Shown piece after piece: positions 25,036-36,953 of a stretch of DNA of 52,063 bases. The stretch is from Holophagales bacterium UBA5704 (GTDB lineage Bacteria > Acidobacteriota > Thermoanaerobaculia > Multivoradales > UBA5704). A model generated the notes under the pieces. That model was not told the DNA's origin. It worked only from the letters and a program-made list of their open reading frames with translations, and ran no database searches. Every line of letters begins with the position of its first letter. Within the stretch, counting starts at the first letter, position 1. Made by a program: the position numbers and the translations under genes. Where the stretch lies: NCBI GenBank assembly GCA_002420005.1, contig DIHE01000074.1, positions 1 to 52,063 of the forward strand, read 5' to 3'.

Positions 25036-26286
25036 ATGGACCCCATCGCCCAGTCTCCTGTGGAGCGCTCCCTCTGGAGGCGTCTCTGGAGCCCTCCCGA
25101 GGCGGAGATCTCGGAGGTCGGCTTCAGCGGCGAGCTGCTGATCGCCGGAGTGCGGCTCCTGCTGGTTCTCATCCTGGTCGCCATTCCGGCCCAGGCCTAC
25201 ATCGCGAGCGCCATCCACGAAGGAGACAGCCGCGATCCGCGGGCGCTGCTCGCGGCGGCGGCGGTGGGCCTGCTCGGCGCCCTGATGATCTACGCCGCCA
25301 CCCGGCGGCACTGGGCACGCTCCTGGATCGGGTTCGCCAGCAGTCTGATGGATGTCAGCCTGGTCAGCGGCATCCTGGCCACCCTGGTCGTGCTCGGCCA
25401 TCCCTACGAGGCGACCAACGGGCTGGTCATCTTCCCCGTCTACTTCCTCGCCATCTATGCCACCAGCCTGCGCTATGACGCCCGCATCTGCCTGGTGACC
25501 GGCGCCCTCGCCCTCCTCCAGTACGGTGCCCTCGTCGCCTGGATCGCCTGGCAGTCGGCGGTGGTGCCGGCGGGGGCTCCGTCGCCGGATTTCGGCGTCT
25601 TCCGCTGGAGCGACCAAGGATGGCGTCTCGCCCAGATCGCCGGAGCGACCCTGCTGTCGGCCACCCTGGTGGTGCGCTCCCGGGAGCTGCGCCTGCTGTC
25701 CACCCGCGACCGATTCACCGGTCTGCTCAACCGCGCGGTGTTCAACGAGCAGCTCGAACGCGAGGTGGCCTACTCCCGCCGCGAAGGCGGGCGCTTCGCC
25801 GTGGCGATGGTCGACATCGATCACTTCAAGCGGTTCAACGACACCTACGGCCACGCCGGAGGAGACCAGGCGCTGCGCCTGGTGGCGGCGACGCTGCGCC
25901 GGACCTGCCGCGAGAGCGACGTGGTGGCCCGCTATGGCGGCGAGGAGTTCGCCCTGATCCTCCCGGCGGTGCGCAGCGGCAAGGCCCAGGACCTCCTGGA
26001 GCGCTTCCGCCGGGTGGTGGCGGCGACGCCGATCCATCTCACCGGCCGCGCACGGCCGGTGTCGGTGACGATCAGCATCGGCGTCGCGAGCTTTCCGGAG
26101 GACGGCATCACCGCCCAGACGATCCTCGGCTGCGCCGACGCCCGGCTCTACCAGGCGAAGGAGGCGGGGCGCGACCGGGTGGTCGGCCCGCCGCGGGCCA
26201 CCGCCCGGCCGGCCGATCAACGCGAGGGCGAAGACTCCGAAGAGATCCTCACTTCGGTGGGGCCGCTGGTGCCCCCGGATCGCTAG
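25036..26286 (+). CDS. Membrane-bound diguanylate cyclase (GGDEF)
   Basis: This 416-residue protein should make cyclic di-GMP from two GTP. Residues of about 35-235 contain about six transmembrane helices (LLIAGVRLLLVLILVAI, ALLAAAAVGLLGALMIYAA, and others), forming a sensor of unknown ligand. The GGDEF domain has the active-site GGEEF at 301-305 and the allosteric RxxD I-site R292-E-S-D295 exactly five residues before it, so product inhibition is likely. MVDIDHFKRFNDTYGHAGGD and ISIGVASFPEDG are family typical. Its stop overlaps convergent nagZ by 4 bases. Confidence 0.94.
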   Translation: MDPIAQSPVERSLWRRLWSPPEAEISEVGFSGELLIAGVRLLLVLILVAIPAQAYIASAIHEGDSRDPRALLAAAAVGLLGALMIYAATRRHWARSWIGFASSLMDVSLVSGILATLVVLGHPYEATNGLVIFPVYFLAIYATSLRYDARICLVTGALALLQYGALVAWIAWQSAVVPAGAPSPDFGVFRWSDQGWRLAQIAGATLLSATLVVRSRELRLLSTRDRFTGLLNRAVFNEQLEREVAYSRREGGRFAVAMVDIDHFKRFNDTYGHAGGDQALRLVAATLRRTCRESDVVARYGGEEFALILPAVRSGKAQDLLERFRRVVAATPIHLTGRARPVSVTISIGVASFPEDGITAQTILGCADARLYQAKEAGRDRVVGPPRATARPADQREGEDSEEILTSVGPLVPPDR

Positions 26287-27335
26287 GCCAGCCCCGTCTG
26301 CAATCCGTCCAGCTCCCGGCGCACGCGGGCCAGACGCTCGGCCTCGTCCAGGCCCTTGAGCGGCTTGAGGGCTTCGCGCGAGGTGCGCAGCGTGAGCAGG
26401 CGCTGACGGAAGAAGGAGAGGCGCCGGTTCGCCTCGTGCAGGCGCGCCGCGTGGGCGGGAGTCTCCAGGCGGGCGACGATCTCGGGAAGCGCCTCCAGGG
26501 TATGGCAGACCAGCAAGATGTCGCACCCGGCGGCGAACGCCGCCTCCGAACGCTCGGGGAGGTCTCCCCAGGCGTCCAGCGCCTTCATCTCCAGGTCGTC
26601 GCTGAACGCCACCCCGCCGAAGCCGAGCTTGCTGCGCAGCAGACCCCCGATGATCGCCGGAGACAACGTGGCGGGACGCAGCTCCGGATCGTAGGCCGGA
26701 TAGACGGCGTGGCCGATCATCACCGCCCCCGCCAGCCGGCCCAGCGCCTCGAACGGATCGAGATCCGCCCGCAGCACCTCGGCGGGGCGGTCGATGCGGG
26801 CCACGTTGAAGTGGGTGTCGGCCGAGGCGCCGCCCAGGCCGGGGAAGTGCTTCACGCAGCCGCCCACGCCTCCCGCCTGGAGCCCGCGCAGGAACGCCCG
26901 GGCGCGCGGCGTCACCTCGCCGGGGGTGATGCCGAAGTAACGGCCGTCCAGGGCGTTGTCGACCTCCCCCCGGTTCAAGTCGACCACCGGAGCGAAATCG
27001 AGGTCGATGTCGAACAGCCGCAGCGCCTGGGCCACCCAGGTTCCGGCCTGGAGCGCCACGGTCGCGGGGTGGAGGGCGAGCACACCCGCCGCCGGAGCGG
27101 GTCCCACCAAGCCTTTCAAGCGGTCCACCCGGCCCCCCTCGGCATCAATGGCGAGGATGGCCTCGGGAAGCACGCGGCGTAGATCGGCGACGAGGGCGGT
27201 GAGCTGTTCGGCGTCCTCGATGTTGCGGCCGAAAAGAATCAGCCCGCCGGGCTGGTGCTCGGCGAGCAGCTCCTCCGACGCGGGATCGAGCGTGGGACCG
27301 GGGATGGCGACAAAGACCTGTTCAGCAGCTCTCAT
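26283..27335 (-). CDS. nagZ: Beta-N-acetylhexosaminidase, GH3 (NagZ-like)
   Basis: This 350-residue cytoplasmic enzyme probably removes N-acetylglucosamine from cell-wall muropeptides during recycling. It begins MRAAEQVFVAIPGPTLD. It has QPGGLILFGRNI, AIDAEGGRVDRLK (the E-G-G-x-V-x-R-L motif), FAPVVDLNRG, the catalytic-histidine loop KHFPGLGGASADTH, and the nucleophile region FSDDLEMKAL (Asp of SDD-x-EM). All match NagZ-type GH3 enzymes. It is 28 bases downstream of mutS on the same strand, so the two may be co-transcribed. Confidence 0.93.
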   Translation of the reverse strand: MRAAEQVFVAIPGPTLDPASEELLAEHQPGGLILFGRNIEDAEQLTALVADLRRVLPEAILAIDAEGGRVDRLKGLVGPAPAAGVLALHPATVALQAGTWVAQALRLFDIDLDFAPVVDLNRGEVDNALDGRYFGITPGEVTPRARAFLRGLQAGGVGGCVKHFPGLGGASADTHFNVARIDRPAEVLRADLDPFEALGRLAGAVMIGHAVYPAYDPELRPATLSPAIIGGLLRSKLGFGGVAFSDDLEMKALDAWGDLPERSEAAFAAGCDILLVCHTLEALPEIVARLETPAHAARLHEANRRLSFFRQRLLTLRTSREALKPLKGLDEAERLARVRRELDGLQTGLA

Positions 27336-27363
27336 CAGAGCCCGATACTATCCGACGCGCGGG

Positions 27364-30021
<2,658 letters not shown>

Positions 30022-30140
30022 GGGAAGGGAGTATATCCGCACGTCCGGCCCGTACGCGCGCGGCCGGTCGAAGGCCGGTCGAAGCAAGCCTGGGGTCCCC
30101 GACCACCTCAAAGGCGCCGCCGCGCGCCCCCGCCCAAAGA

Positions 30141-30295
30141 CCCTCACCCCCATCCCCTCTCCCACACGCACTCCCCCCGCCCGGGAGAGGGGCGCCACCA
30201 CCCAAAGACCCCGACCACAGCGGGAGGGGGCCATCCGGTTCCCCCTCTCCCGGGCGGGCGTGAGTGCGTGTGGGAGAGGGGGCTAGGGGGTGAGG
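30141..30295. repeat. REPIN-like 155-bp nested palindrome
   Basis: The outer arms CCCTCACCCCCAT-CCCCTCTCCC and its complement (30141-30173 and 30262-30295) match over about 34 bases with a 2-base difference, including CACACGCACTC / GAGTGCGTGTG. Inner arms CCCGCCCGGGAGAGGGG (from about 30176) and CCCCCTCTCCCGGGCGGG (30241-30258) also pair, so two REP-type hairpins stand in opposite orientation. It lies between the CIS operon and mutS. The CCCTCTCCC core is shared with 24971. Confidence 0.85.
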
Positions 30296-31086
30296 GTCCC
30301 GGCGAAGCCGGCTCTCTGAAGGTCCGGGAGACTCGAAGGGTGCACCGCCGGCCACCGGCCTCTCCCCTTCCCCTCCGGGAATGGTTTTTGCCACCGCCCC
30401 CACCGCCCGCTCCAGCCACACCCTCCGCGCATCGCCCCTCCCCCACACCGCCGCCCACCGCGCCGGCACCGCCTCCCCCTCCCGGATCTCCGGCCGGCTC
30501 CCCTCCAGCACCATCTCCGGCATCCGCCAGCCGAACGCCCGCAGCAGGACGGGCCCATCGGCCTCCATCAGCGCGGCGGCCAGGAGATCCAGCCTTCCGG
30601 CCTCCTCCAGCGCCCGCACCAGCTCCAGGGCCGCGGCCGGGCCGGCCGGGGTGGCGAGGGCGGCGAGGAGCAGGGCGCGCAGGGCGGTGGCGCGGGGGGT
30701 TCCGGGTGTCCAGGTGGGGACGGCGAGGGGCCAGAACCAGGCGGTGGGCTCCTCGCCGCGGGCCAGGAGGACGGCGAGCCGGGCGCAGGCCTCGGCGGCG
30801 TCCTGGAACCAGACGGCGGCGGCTCGCGGCGCGGTGGGATGCGCGGCGTGCACGGCGGTGGGGGTCAGCTCGCGCAGGCGGTGCTCCAGTTGCAGGGCGA
30901 CCGTGGCGGGCGCGGCGTCGGCCGGGATGACTCCCAGGTCCACGGCGCGGACCAGGAGCAGCCGGCCGGCGTCCGCCCAGGGGAGGGAGGCGGTGCGCAG
31001 GGCGTCTTCCACCAGGAAGGCGCCGCGGCCGATCCAGCCCTCCTCGGGCGCGGACAGCGCGAGCGTGCGGATGCGGCGCTCGGCGA

Positions 31087-34000
31087 TCACGTGGCGCTCG
31101 CCCCCAGGGCGTCGGTGAATTCCACCCGGGCGTCCTTCGCCACGCTCGCCGCTCCGTCGAACGCTTGCAGCACCCGCGCGGTGGCGCGGCCGTCGCCCAG
31201 GTCCTCGACGAGGGCGCGCGCCACCGCCTGCCCCTGCGCAAAGAGGACCACCTGCATGCCGATCCGCACCCGCGCGAGATCGACCACCAGCGGCACGGTG
31301 CCTCCCGGCCGCAGGTGGGTGTCCTCGGCGACGTGGCCGGCGACGAGGCGGTCGACCGGCGCGTGGCTCGCGAGGAGCAGGCAGACCCGCACCAGGTCGT
31401 TGATCAGGGCCACGGCCTCCGGCACGCCGGAGTCGATGCGCTGGAACAGCCAGTCCACCAGAGCCTGCAAGGCCCGGCGGTCGAGCACCTCGACCTCCTC
31501 CCAGCGCGGCAGGCTGGTGAGGCGGCGCAGGTCGGACGGCTCGTCGAGCTGGCTCAGGCGCTCGACCCATTCGAGGCGCAGGGCGGGCAGCACCGTGGCG
31601 AAGTCGGCCCACAGCGCGGTGGCCACACGCAGGATGTTGTCGAGCTCGCGGGCTCCGAGGCGGGCCACCTCGGCGCGGCCGTGGGAGACGTCGAGCAGGT
31701 CGCCCAACGAGAGCACCTGGTGGGCCAGGCCGGCGGCTCCTTGCCAGCTCTGCCGCTCGACCAACGCCAGGTCGAGGCGGGCGCGCGCGGTGCGGTGCGC
31801 GGCGGCCTGGCGGCGCTGCACGGAGAGAACCGCGGCGGTTCCTTCGGCGGCCGCTCCGGCCCCCTTGGCGGGCACCGGCAGGGCGGGCCGGGCGAGGGCC
31901 GTCTCGGCGCGGCTGCGGGCGTGGCGCAGGGTGTCGCGCAGCACGTCGAGACGGTCGAGCCGGGCGAGCAGCGGCGGCAGGCTGCGGAACCAGCGCAGGG
32001 GGGCCTCGCGCAGCAGGTCCACCATCTCGCGCAGCGCGGCCGGTGCCTCGGCGGCCTGCGCCAGGGCGGCGGGCACCGGGTCTTCGAAGAGGCCGGGGTC
32101 CAGGGGGCGCACCGGCAGGTCGGCCCAGGTGTCCGCGACGCGGAGACGGTGCCAGGCGAGGAACGGCACGTGGTTGGCGAGCACGTCCTGGCGCCGGGCG
32201 TTGATCGCCTCGATGCGCCGCGTCTCCTCGGCCAGCAGGGCGAGGGCCACGGTCACGTCGTGGCGCGCTTCGGCGAGATCGCGGTCGAGCAGCCCCAAGC
32301 GCTGGCGGGCGGCGGCCAGGTGGCGGCGGATCTCGTCCGCCGCCTGCCGGCAACGGCCGAGGGCGTTCTGGTAGAGCTGGACGCGCCCTTCCAGCCGGCG
32401 CAGGACGAGGCCGGCGTGCTCCTGGAAACCGACCGCATCGCCGAGGATGTTCGCCTCGTCGGCGTCCTGTACCAGGGGCTGGCCGAGGATGGATTCCGCC
32501 AGCCGGTCGCGCACCTCGCGCCAGGGCACGTCGGCGCGCTCGCGCGCCTGGTTCGCATTGAGCCGGTAGAGAGGGATGCCCAGGTCGTCCAGCTCGATCC
32601 CGGCCTCGTCGAGCCCGGTGAGGATCTGGAGCTGGTTGGACAGCGCATAGCTCTGCGCCTGGTGGACCGGCGGGATGCTCAACCGCTGGGCCACGCTCAG
32701 GCTGCGGTCGATCGTCAAGCCGGGCAGCGGGCTCTCCTCGCGGACGTCCTCCGGCACCACGGCGCTCTGGCTGAGCTGGAAGGCGGCCGGGCTCTGGGCG
32801 AGGGCGGACACCGACAAGAAGCCGGCACCGGCCGCCTCCGGCACGGCGTTCTGCGTCCGGCCACTGCTGCGGAACACCCGCGTCAGGTTCTCCCGCGTCG
32901 CCCGGGCGCTGTCGCCCTGGGCGATCGCCGCGAGGACGGGCGAGGTGGCGAGCCGGCTGGCCTCCACATTGCCGAGCGCGATCTGGCGGACGCGGTAGAT
33001 CTCCGTTTGCAGGGCGAGAAAGCCGAGATCGATCTTGTCGTTCGCCTTCGCGGCCTTGGCGGTGAGGACGCGGATCAGCCCTTCGAGCCCTTCCCGGCCG
33101 AGCAGGTCCGCATCCCACTCCCGGCCGATCGCGGCGAAGGGGCCGTCCTGGAACAGGTCCTTCAGATCCCGCAGCGCGGTCACCTTGGTGTCGGTGTCGC
33201 CGGGGAAGGTTCCGTAGGTCTCCTCCGGCGGTGCGGGAAGCACCGGGTTCTCGCCGCTCTGGGCCTCCGGATCGATCTCGGGATACGGCAGCGGCGCACC
33301 GCCGCCCTGGAGGGACTTGAGCAGGGTGTTGAATTTCTCCCGCACGTCCTGGCGCCGGCCGAGGCGGCGGTCGCGCTCGGCCCGGAAACCGTCCAGGGTG
33401 CCGGCGAAGGACGGGTCCACGTGGTCCCGCACCAGCAGGTCGGGGTCGTAGACGGAGGCCGGGACGGGCACCAGGAGGCGGACCTCCTCCGGCTGCGCGA
33501 GGTCGAGCGGCGCCAAGGGGACGGACGCCGCGAACACGGGCTCGAGCTCCTCCAGCGGGATCGGCACCGCCTCGACGTGGAACTGAGCCGGGAAGAAGCG
33601 CTGATCGCCGCCGTCCGTGTCGTCCGTGTCCTTCACCGGCAGGGCGAAGGTGGCCGCGTCCTTGGGGAGCAGGCCGGCCGGCGGCAGGCGCTCGAAGTGC
33701 GCGGCGGCATCGACCGGCGTCGTCCCGGGAGCGGCGAGCAGGTCGGCGAGATGCTCGGCGCCCTGCCGGATGCGCGCCTCCCAGAGACCGGGATCGCCGG
33801 CCTCCGGCACGAGACCGGTGCGCGGGCGCGGCCGGCCTCCGGCGCGCGCCACGGTGGAGCGGTCGAAGAACAGCGCGGCGAGCGCCTCGTCCCAGCCGAT
33901 CAGGGCGAGCGGCAGCCCCAGGGCCTCCCACGGCAGCGGCTCCCGGGAGGCGCGGCGGAACACCTCGCCGACGAGGCGGTTGCGCCAGCGCGCGCCGGGC

Positions 34001-34587
34001 GCCGGCAGCGGCCAGTCCCGCGGCCAGAGAGCGAGGAGCGGCCGGCAGGCGTCGACCGTCCGCCGGTCGTCGAACGCCTCGCTCGCCAGATCGCGCTCGG
34101 TGGGATCGGAGGGATCGACGGCGTCGGCCTCCTCGATCTGCACCGGCTGGAGCAGGAGGACGAGGGCGGCCGGCCGCGGGTCCTGCGGCAACAGCTCCCC
34201 CAGGGTGCGCCCCGCACCGCCGCCGTCCAGAGAGATCGTCTGGATCTGCGCCAAGGGGACGCGCAGGGCGCGGGGCAGGTGCACGTCCTCCCCCCAGGCG
34301 GTGAGCCCGAGGCCGGGCGCGACGTCGAGCACGGCCGTGGCATGGTCCAGACCCTGAAGGGCGGTCTCCAGGCCGGTGACGATCCCCGGCGTCAGGGCGC
34401 GCGAGCGCAGGGTGGACTGCGCGGCGCGGGCGTCCTGCCCGGCGGTCAAGGCCGAGGCGGCGAGGGAGCGGCCGGCGAACAGATGCAGCCGGCGGCGCCA
34501 GCCGGCGTCCACCCGCGGCTGGAGCGGCGGATCGACGGCGACGATCTGCTCGCCGCCGAGAGGGTTCGACACTGGGGTGGCGTTCAT
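31087..34587 (-). CDS. Large CIS-associated structural protein (1166 aa), unknown
   Basis: ATG 34587 is in an ATGA overlap with the previous gene, and the frame ends at 31087. Residues of about 30-130 carry the module shared with the next two upstream genes: LFAGRSLAASALTAGQ, then LTPGIVTGLETAL, then VAPGLGLTAWGEDVHLP. The middle (735-805) is predicted coiled coil (CRQAADEIRRHLAAARQRLG and following). The last 250 residues contain more helical sequence and end with a beta-like segment (HLRPGGTVPLVVDLARVRIG). It has no phage baseplate homology I recognise. Because it is the largest protein in the cluster and its module recurs, it may be a baseplate extension or scaffold. The tape-measure role is possible only weakly, as it lacks the long uniform helical pattern. 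Confidence 0.65.
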   Translation of the reverse strand: MNATPVSNPLGGEQIVAVDPPLQPRVDAGWRRRLHLFAGRSLAASALTAGQDARAAQSTLRSRALTPGIVTGLETALQGLDHATAVLDVAPGLGLTAWGEDVHLPRALRVPLAQIQTISLDGGGAGRTLGELLPQDPRPAALVLLLQPVQIEEADAVDPSDPTERDLASEAFDDRRTVDACRPLLALWPRDWPLPAPGARWRNRLVGEVFRRASREPLPWEALGLPLALIGWDEALAALFFDRSTVARAGGRPRPRTGLVPEAGDPGLWEARIRQGAEHLADLLAAPGTTPVDAAAHFERLPPAGLLPKDAATFALPVKDTDDTDGGDQRFFPAQFHVEAVPIPLEELEPVFAASVPLAPLDLAQPEEVRLLVPVPASVYDPDLLVRDHVDPSFAGTLDGFRAERDRRLGRRQDVREKFNTLLKSLQGGGAPLPYPEIDPEAQSGENPVLPAPPEETYGTFPGDTDTKVTALRDLKDLFQDGPFAAIGREWDADLLGREGLEGLIRVLTAKAAKANDKIDLGFLALQTEIYRVRQIALGNVEASRLATSPVLAAIAQGDSARATRENLTRVFRSSGRTQNAVPEAAGAGFLSVSALAQSPAAFQLSQSAVVPEDVREESPLPGLTIDRSLSVAQRLSIPPVHQAQSYALSNQLQILTGLDEAGIELDDLGIPLYRLNANQARERADVPWREVRDRLAESILGQPLVQDADEANILGDAVGFQEHAGLVLRRLEGRVQLYQNALGRCRQAADEIRRHLAAARQRLGLLDRDLAEARHDVTVALALLAEETRRIEAINARRQDVLANHVPFLAWHRLRVADTWADLPVRPLDPGLFEDPVPAALAQAAEAPAALREMVDLLREAPLRWFRSLPPLLARLDRLDVLRDTLRHARSRAETALARPALPVPAKGAGAAAEGTAAVLSVQRRQAAAHRTARARLDLALVERQSWQGAAGLAHQVLSLGDLLDVSHGRAEVARLGARELDNILRVATALWADFATVLPALRLEWVERLSQLDEPSDLRRLTSLPRWEEVEVLDRRALQALVDWLFQRIDSGVPEAVALINDLVRVCLLLASHAPVDRLVAGHVAEDTHLRPGGTVPLVVDLARVRIGMQVVLFAQGQAVARALVEDLGDGRATARVLQAFDGAASVAKDARVEFTDALGASAT

Positions 34588-36026
34588 GACTTGCGCCTCC
34601 GCCGCGCGACCGGTGCGGCCGGCGCGGCTTCGCGGATCGGGCCCGTTTGCGCAGGCAGCGTCAGGCGGACGGTCGTGGCCCGGCGGGCCAGGCTCCGGCT
34701 GAGCAGGCGGCGGCGCACGAACCACAGCCGGGAGGCCCCGGCGAGCGCGGCGCGCCAGGCCTCGTCCACCGGATCGCCGGGGGCCGGCGTGGTGGTGGTG
34801 CCGGGCCGCGCCAGGGAGAGCCCGCGCAGCAGCTCGACCGGCGTCTGTCGGGCGAGGCGGCCGGGCGCGGCCGGGCGGGCGGTGCGGGTGAGCGTGACGA
34901 GCGAGGTGGCGATCTGCCGCAGCCGCTCCCGCTCCACCGGCACCAGGACGAGCTGCGGGGCGGCGGCGAAGGTCTCCGGACCCGCGGTCAGGTCGAGCGG
35001 CGGCAGCACGAGGCTGTCGCGCAGGAGCGCCGGCACCTCGTCCTCCGGCACCAGCGAGAGCTCGACCTCCACCTCGGGCGGGAAGAAGATCTGGGAGAAG
35101 TCCGTGGCGTCGATCGCGGCGAGCGGCAGGCCGCCGGCCGGCGGCAGCGCCAGGAAGTGCTCGGAGGCGGCGAAGCCGTCCGGCAGACCGCGGCGGCGCC
35201 GCTCGTCGAGCACGTCGCGCAGATGCAGCTCGTACTGCACCAGGTGCGCCTCGCGCAGAGCGCGCGGCGCGAGGCCCAGGCCCGGCAGATCGTCCTGGCG
35301 GGCGCCCAGCTCGCGGCGCACCAGGAAGGGATCGGCCCAGCGCACGGTGCCGCGTTCGAGGGCGAGCACGGCGAGCGGCAGGACCTCGGCGGGCAGGCCG
35401 GGCACCACGCCGTGGACGAAGACCTCGCGGGCCAGGCGGGCGCGGCGCGTCCCCTCCTCGCCGGCCGCCTCCCCGGGCCAGGGGACGAGGGTCACCGCCA
35501 CGGCCTCGACCACGTCGCCGTCCTGGAGCGTACGCGGCCCGGCGAGCGTGGCGGGATAGGAGGCGACCGGGTTGGCGGTGAACTCCACCGGGCGCAGGCC
35601 GAGCACGTAGAGGCCGGTGCGCGAGCGGGCGGGCGTCTGCGGCCGGCGCCGCAGGCCGAAGGCGGCGTTCAGCCGGTCGCTCTCGGCGACCTCCGCCAGG
35701 CGCACCTCGAGGTCCGCGTCGAGGGCCACCAGCTCGCCCCCGGGGGTGAGGCCGAAGCCCGCGGCGATGCGCACCGTGCCGGCCTCGGTGCCGCGCTCCA
35801 CCTGCAGGCCGGAGGCGACGCCGGCGCCGAGCATCTGGCCGAGAGCCGCCTGCCGGCTCAGGAAATAGTCCTGCTCCCGCGTCAGGTCGCGGGCGGCCAG
35901 GAAGCGGCCGTCGAAATAGCGCGGGCGGCGGCGCTGCTCGTCGAGCACGACGGTGCCGCGCTCGCGCAGCAGGCGCAGCTCCTCCGCGCCGACCGGCTCG
36001 CGGCGGGTCGAAATCAACGTGGTCAT
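34584..36026 (-). CDS. CIS-associated protein with shared N-terminal module (480 aa)
   Basis: ATG 36026 overlaps the previous stop (ATGA). The N-terminal 110 residues contain RYFDGRFLAARDLTREQDYF, LGQMLGAGVASGLQVERG and IAAGFGLTPGGELVALD, a beta-rich module shared with the genes on both sides. The middle and end are unrecognised, Pro/Arg/Leu-rich, with LPLAAIDATDFSQIFFPPEV and an alkaline C-terminus (PVARRRRKS). It overlaps the 1166-residue gene by 4 bases. It probably forms part of the baseplate periphery or a fibre-like attachment; this is inference from position and the repeated module. No effector motif is evident. Confidence 0.65.
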   Translation of the reverse strand: MTTLISTRREPVGAEELRLLRERGTVVLDEQRRRPRYFDGRFLAARDLTREQDYFLSRQAALGQMLGAGVASGLQVERGTEAGTVRIAAGFGLTPGGELVALDADLEVRLAEVAESDRLNAAFGLRRRPQTPARSRTGLYVLGLRPVEFTANPVASYPATLAGPRTLQDGDVVEAVAVTLVPWPGEAAGEEGTRRARLAREVFVHGVVPGLPAEVLPLAVLALERGTVRWADPFLVRRELGARQDDLPGLGLAPRALREAHLVQYELHLRDVLDERRRRGLPDGFAASEHFLALPPAGGLPLAAIDATDFSQIFFPPEVEVELSLVPEDEVPALLRDSLVLPPLDLTAGPETFAAAPQLVLVPVERERLRQIATSLVTLTRTARPAAPGRLARQTPVELLRGLSLARPGTTTTPAPGDPVDEAWRAALAGASRLWFVRRRLLSRSLARRATTVRLTLPAQTGPIREAAPAAPVARRRRKS

Positions 36027-36925
36027 GGCAGATCTCCTGCGAAACGGATGCCCTGGAGGGCGGCGAGCGCTCCGCCCGGATGGGCGAAGCGGCGGAGCAG
36101 GTTGTCGAGGATCACGGGGTCCGTGGCCGGATCGCGGCGCACCGGCCGGCCGCCGCCCGGGTCCGCGTCCGCCGGCAGGGCGACGCGGGCGAGGAGCACC
36201 GAGGTGGTGTCCTGCCCGGGGCGGTGCTCGGGGAGCGGATCGAGGCGGCCTCCGGCGTCGAGCCCCGCGGTGCCCTCCGGCCAGGCGCCGAGCAGGGCCT
36301 GGTGCAGGGCGTCGCGGCGTTCGGCCGGAGTGCCGGCGGAGAGGTCGGGCCACGGGCTCTGCGGCACCGGCGGCACCGGCTCCGGGCGCAGCACCAGCTC
36401 CACCGCAAAGGCGTCGCGCAGGCGCGAGGGGACCGCGGCGTCCAGGGCGTCGTACGGGCCGGAGGCGAAGGCGGGGGTGCGTCCCCGTCCGTCGGCGACG
36501 AAGCGCAGGAAGACGTCCGCCACCACCGCGCTCCCGGCGAGGGCCGCGTTCAAGGCGGCGGGCTCCTGCGCGTGGTACCAGCGGTCGAGGCGCAGGCACC
36601 AGGCGCGCGGCACTTCGAGGAGCCGGCCGAGCCGGTCGATGGCGAGCCCGGGCTGCAGGCACAGGCGCTCCTCCCGCCCTTCGGGGAACGCCGGATCGAC
36701 GCCGGGCGCGAGCGGCGCCTCCCAGGCGACCGCCAGGCCGGCGACGGTGCCGGTGCCGAACAGGCAGGTCAGGACGCGCGCCAGCCGGCCGCGGTGGTAG
36801 CTCTGCTCGGTCTGGAAATCCAGGGCGTCGAGCAGCACGCCTTCGGCATAGGCGACGCGATCCGGCGGCAGGAGCCGGCCGGGGCTCTCGGGCGCGGTCA
36901 ACAGGTCTTCATCGGTCCACGGCAT
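36023..36925 (-). CDS. CIS-associated protein with shared N-terminal module (300 aa)
   Basis: ATG 36925 is chosen over ATG 36931 because GGAGG lies 6 bases before it. Residues of about 15-100 show VLLDALDFQTEQSYHRGRLA, LFGTGTVAGLAVAW and LQPGLAIDRLGRLLEVPRAW, which aligns with the modules of the two following genes. The rest (FVADGRGRTPAFASGPYDAL, PVILDNLLRRFAHPGGALAA) has no recognised domain. It is the first and smallest of the three-gene series and overlaps the next by 4 bases. A structural role at the baseplate is inferred only from context. Confidence 0.65.
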   Translation of the reverse strand: MPWTDEDLLTAPESPGRLLPPDRVAYAEGVLLDALDFQTEQSYHRGRLARVLTCLFGTGTVAGLAVAWEAPLAPGVDPAFPEGREERLCLQPGLAIDRLGRLLEVPRAWCLRLDRWYHAQEPAALNAALAGSAVVADVFLRFVADGRGRTPAFASGPYDALDAAVPSRLRDAFAVELVLRPEPVPPVPQSPWPDLSAGTPAERRDALHQALLGAWPEGTAGLDAGGRLDPLPEHRPGQDTTSVLLARVALPADADPGGGRPVRRDPATDPVILDNLLRRFAHPGGALAALQGIRFAGDLP

Positions 36926-36953
36926 GGTCATCCTCCACCTCGGCGAGGTCGGG

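Noticed and set aside
30141..30295. CRISPR or attachment site
   Set aside because: The repeats are nested inverted arms forming one palindrome, without spacers or direct repeats expected of a CRISPR array.
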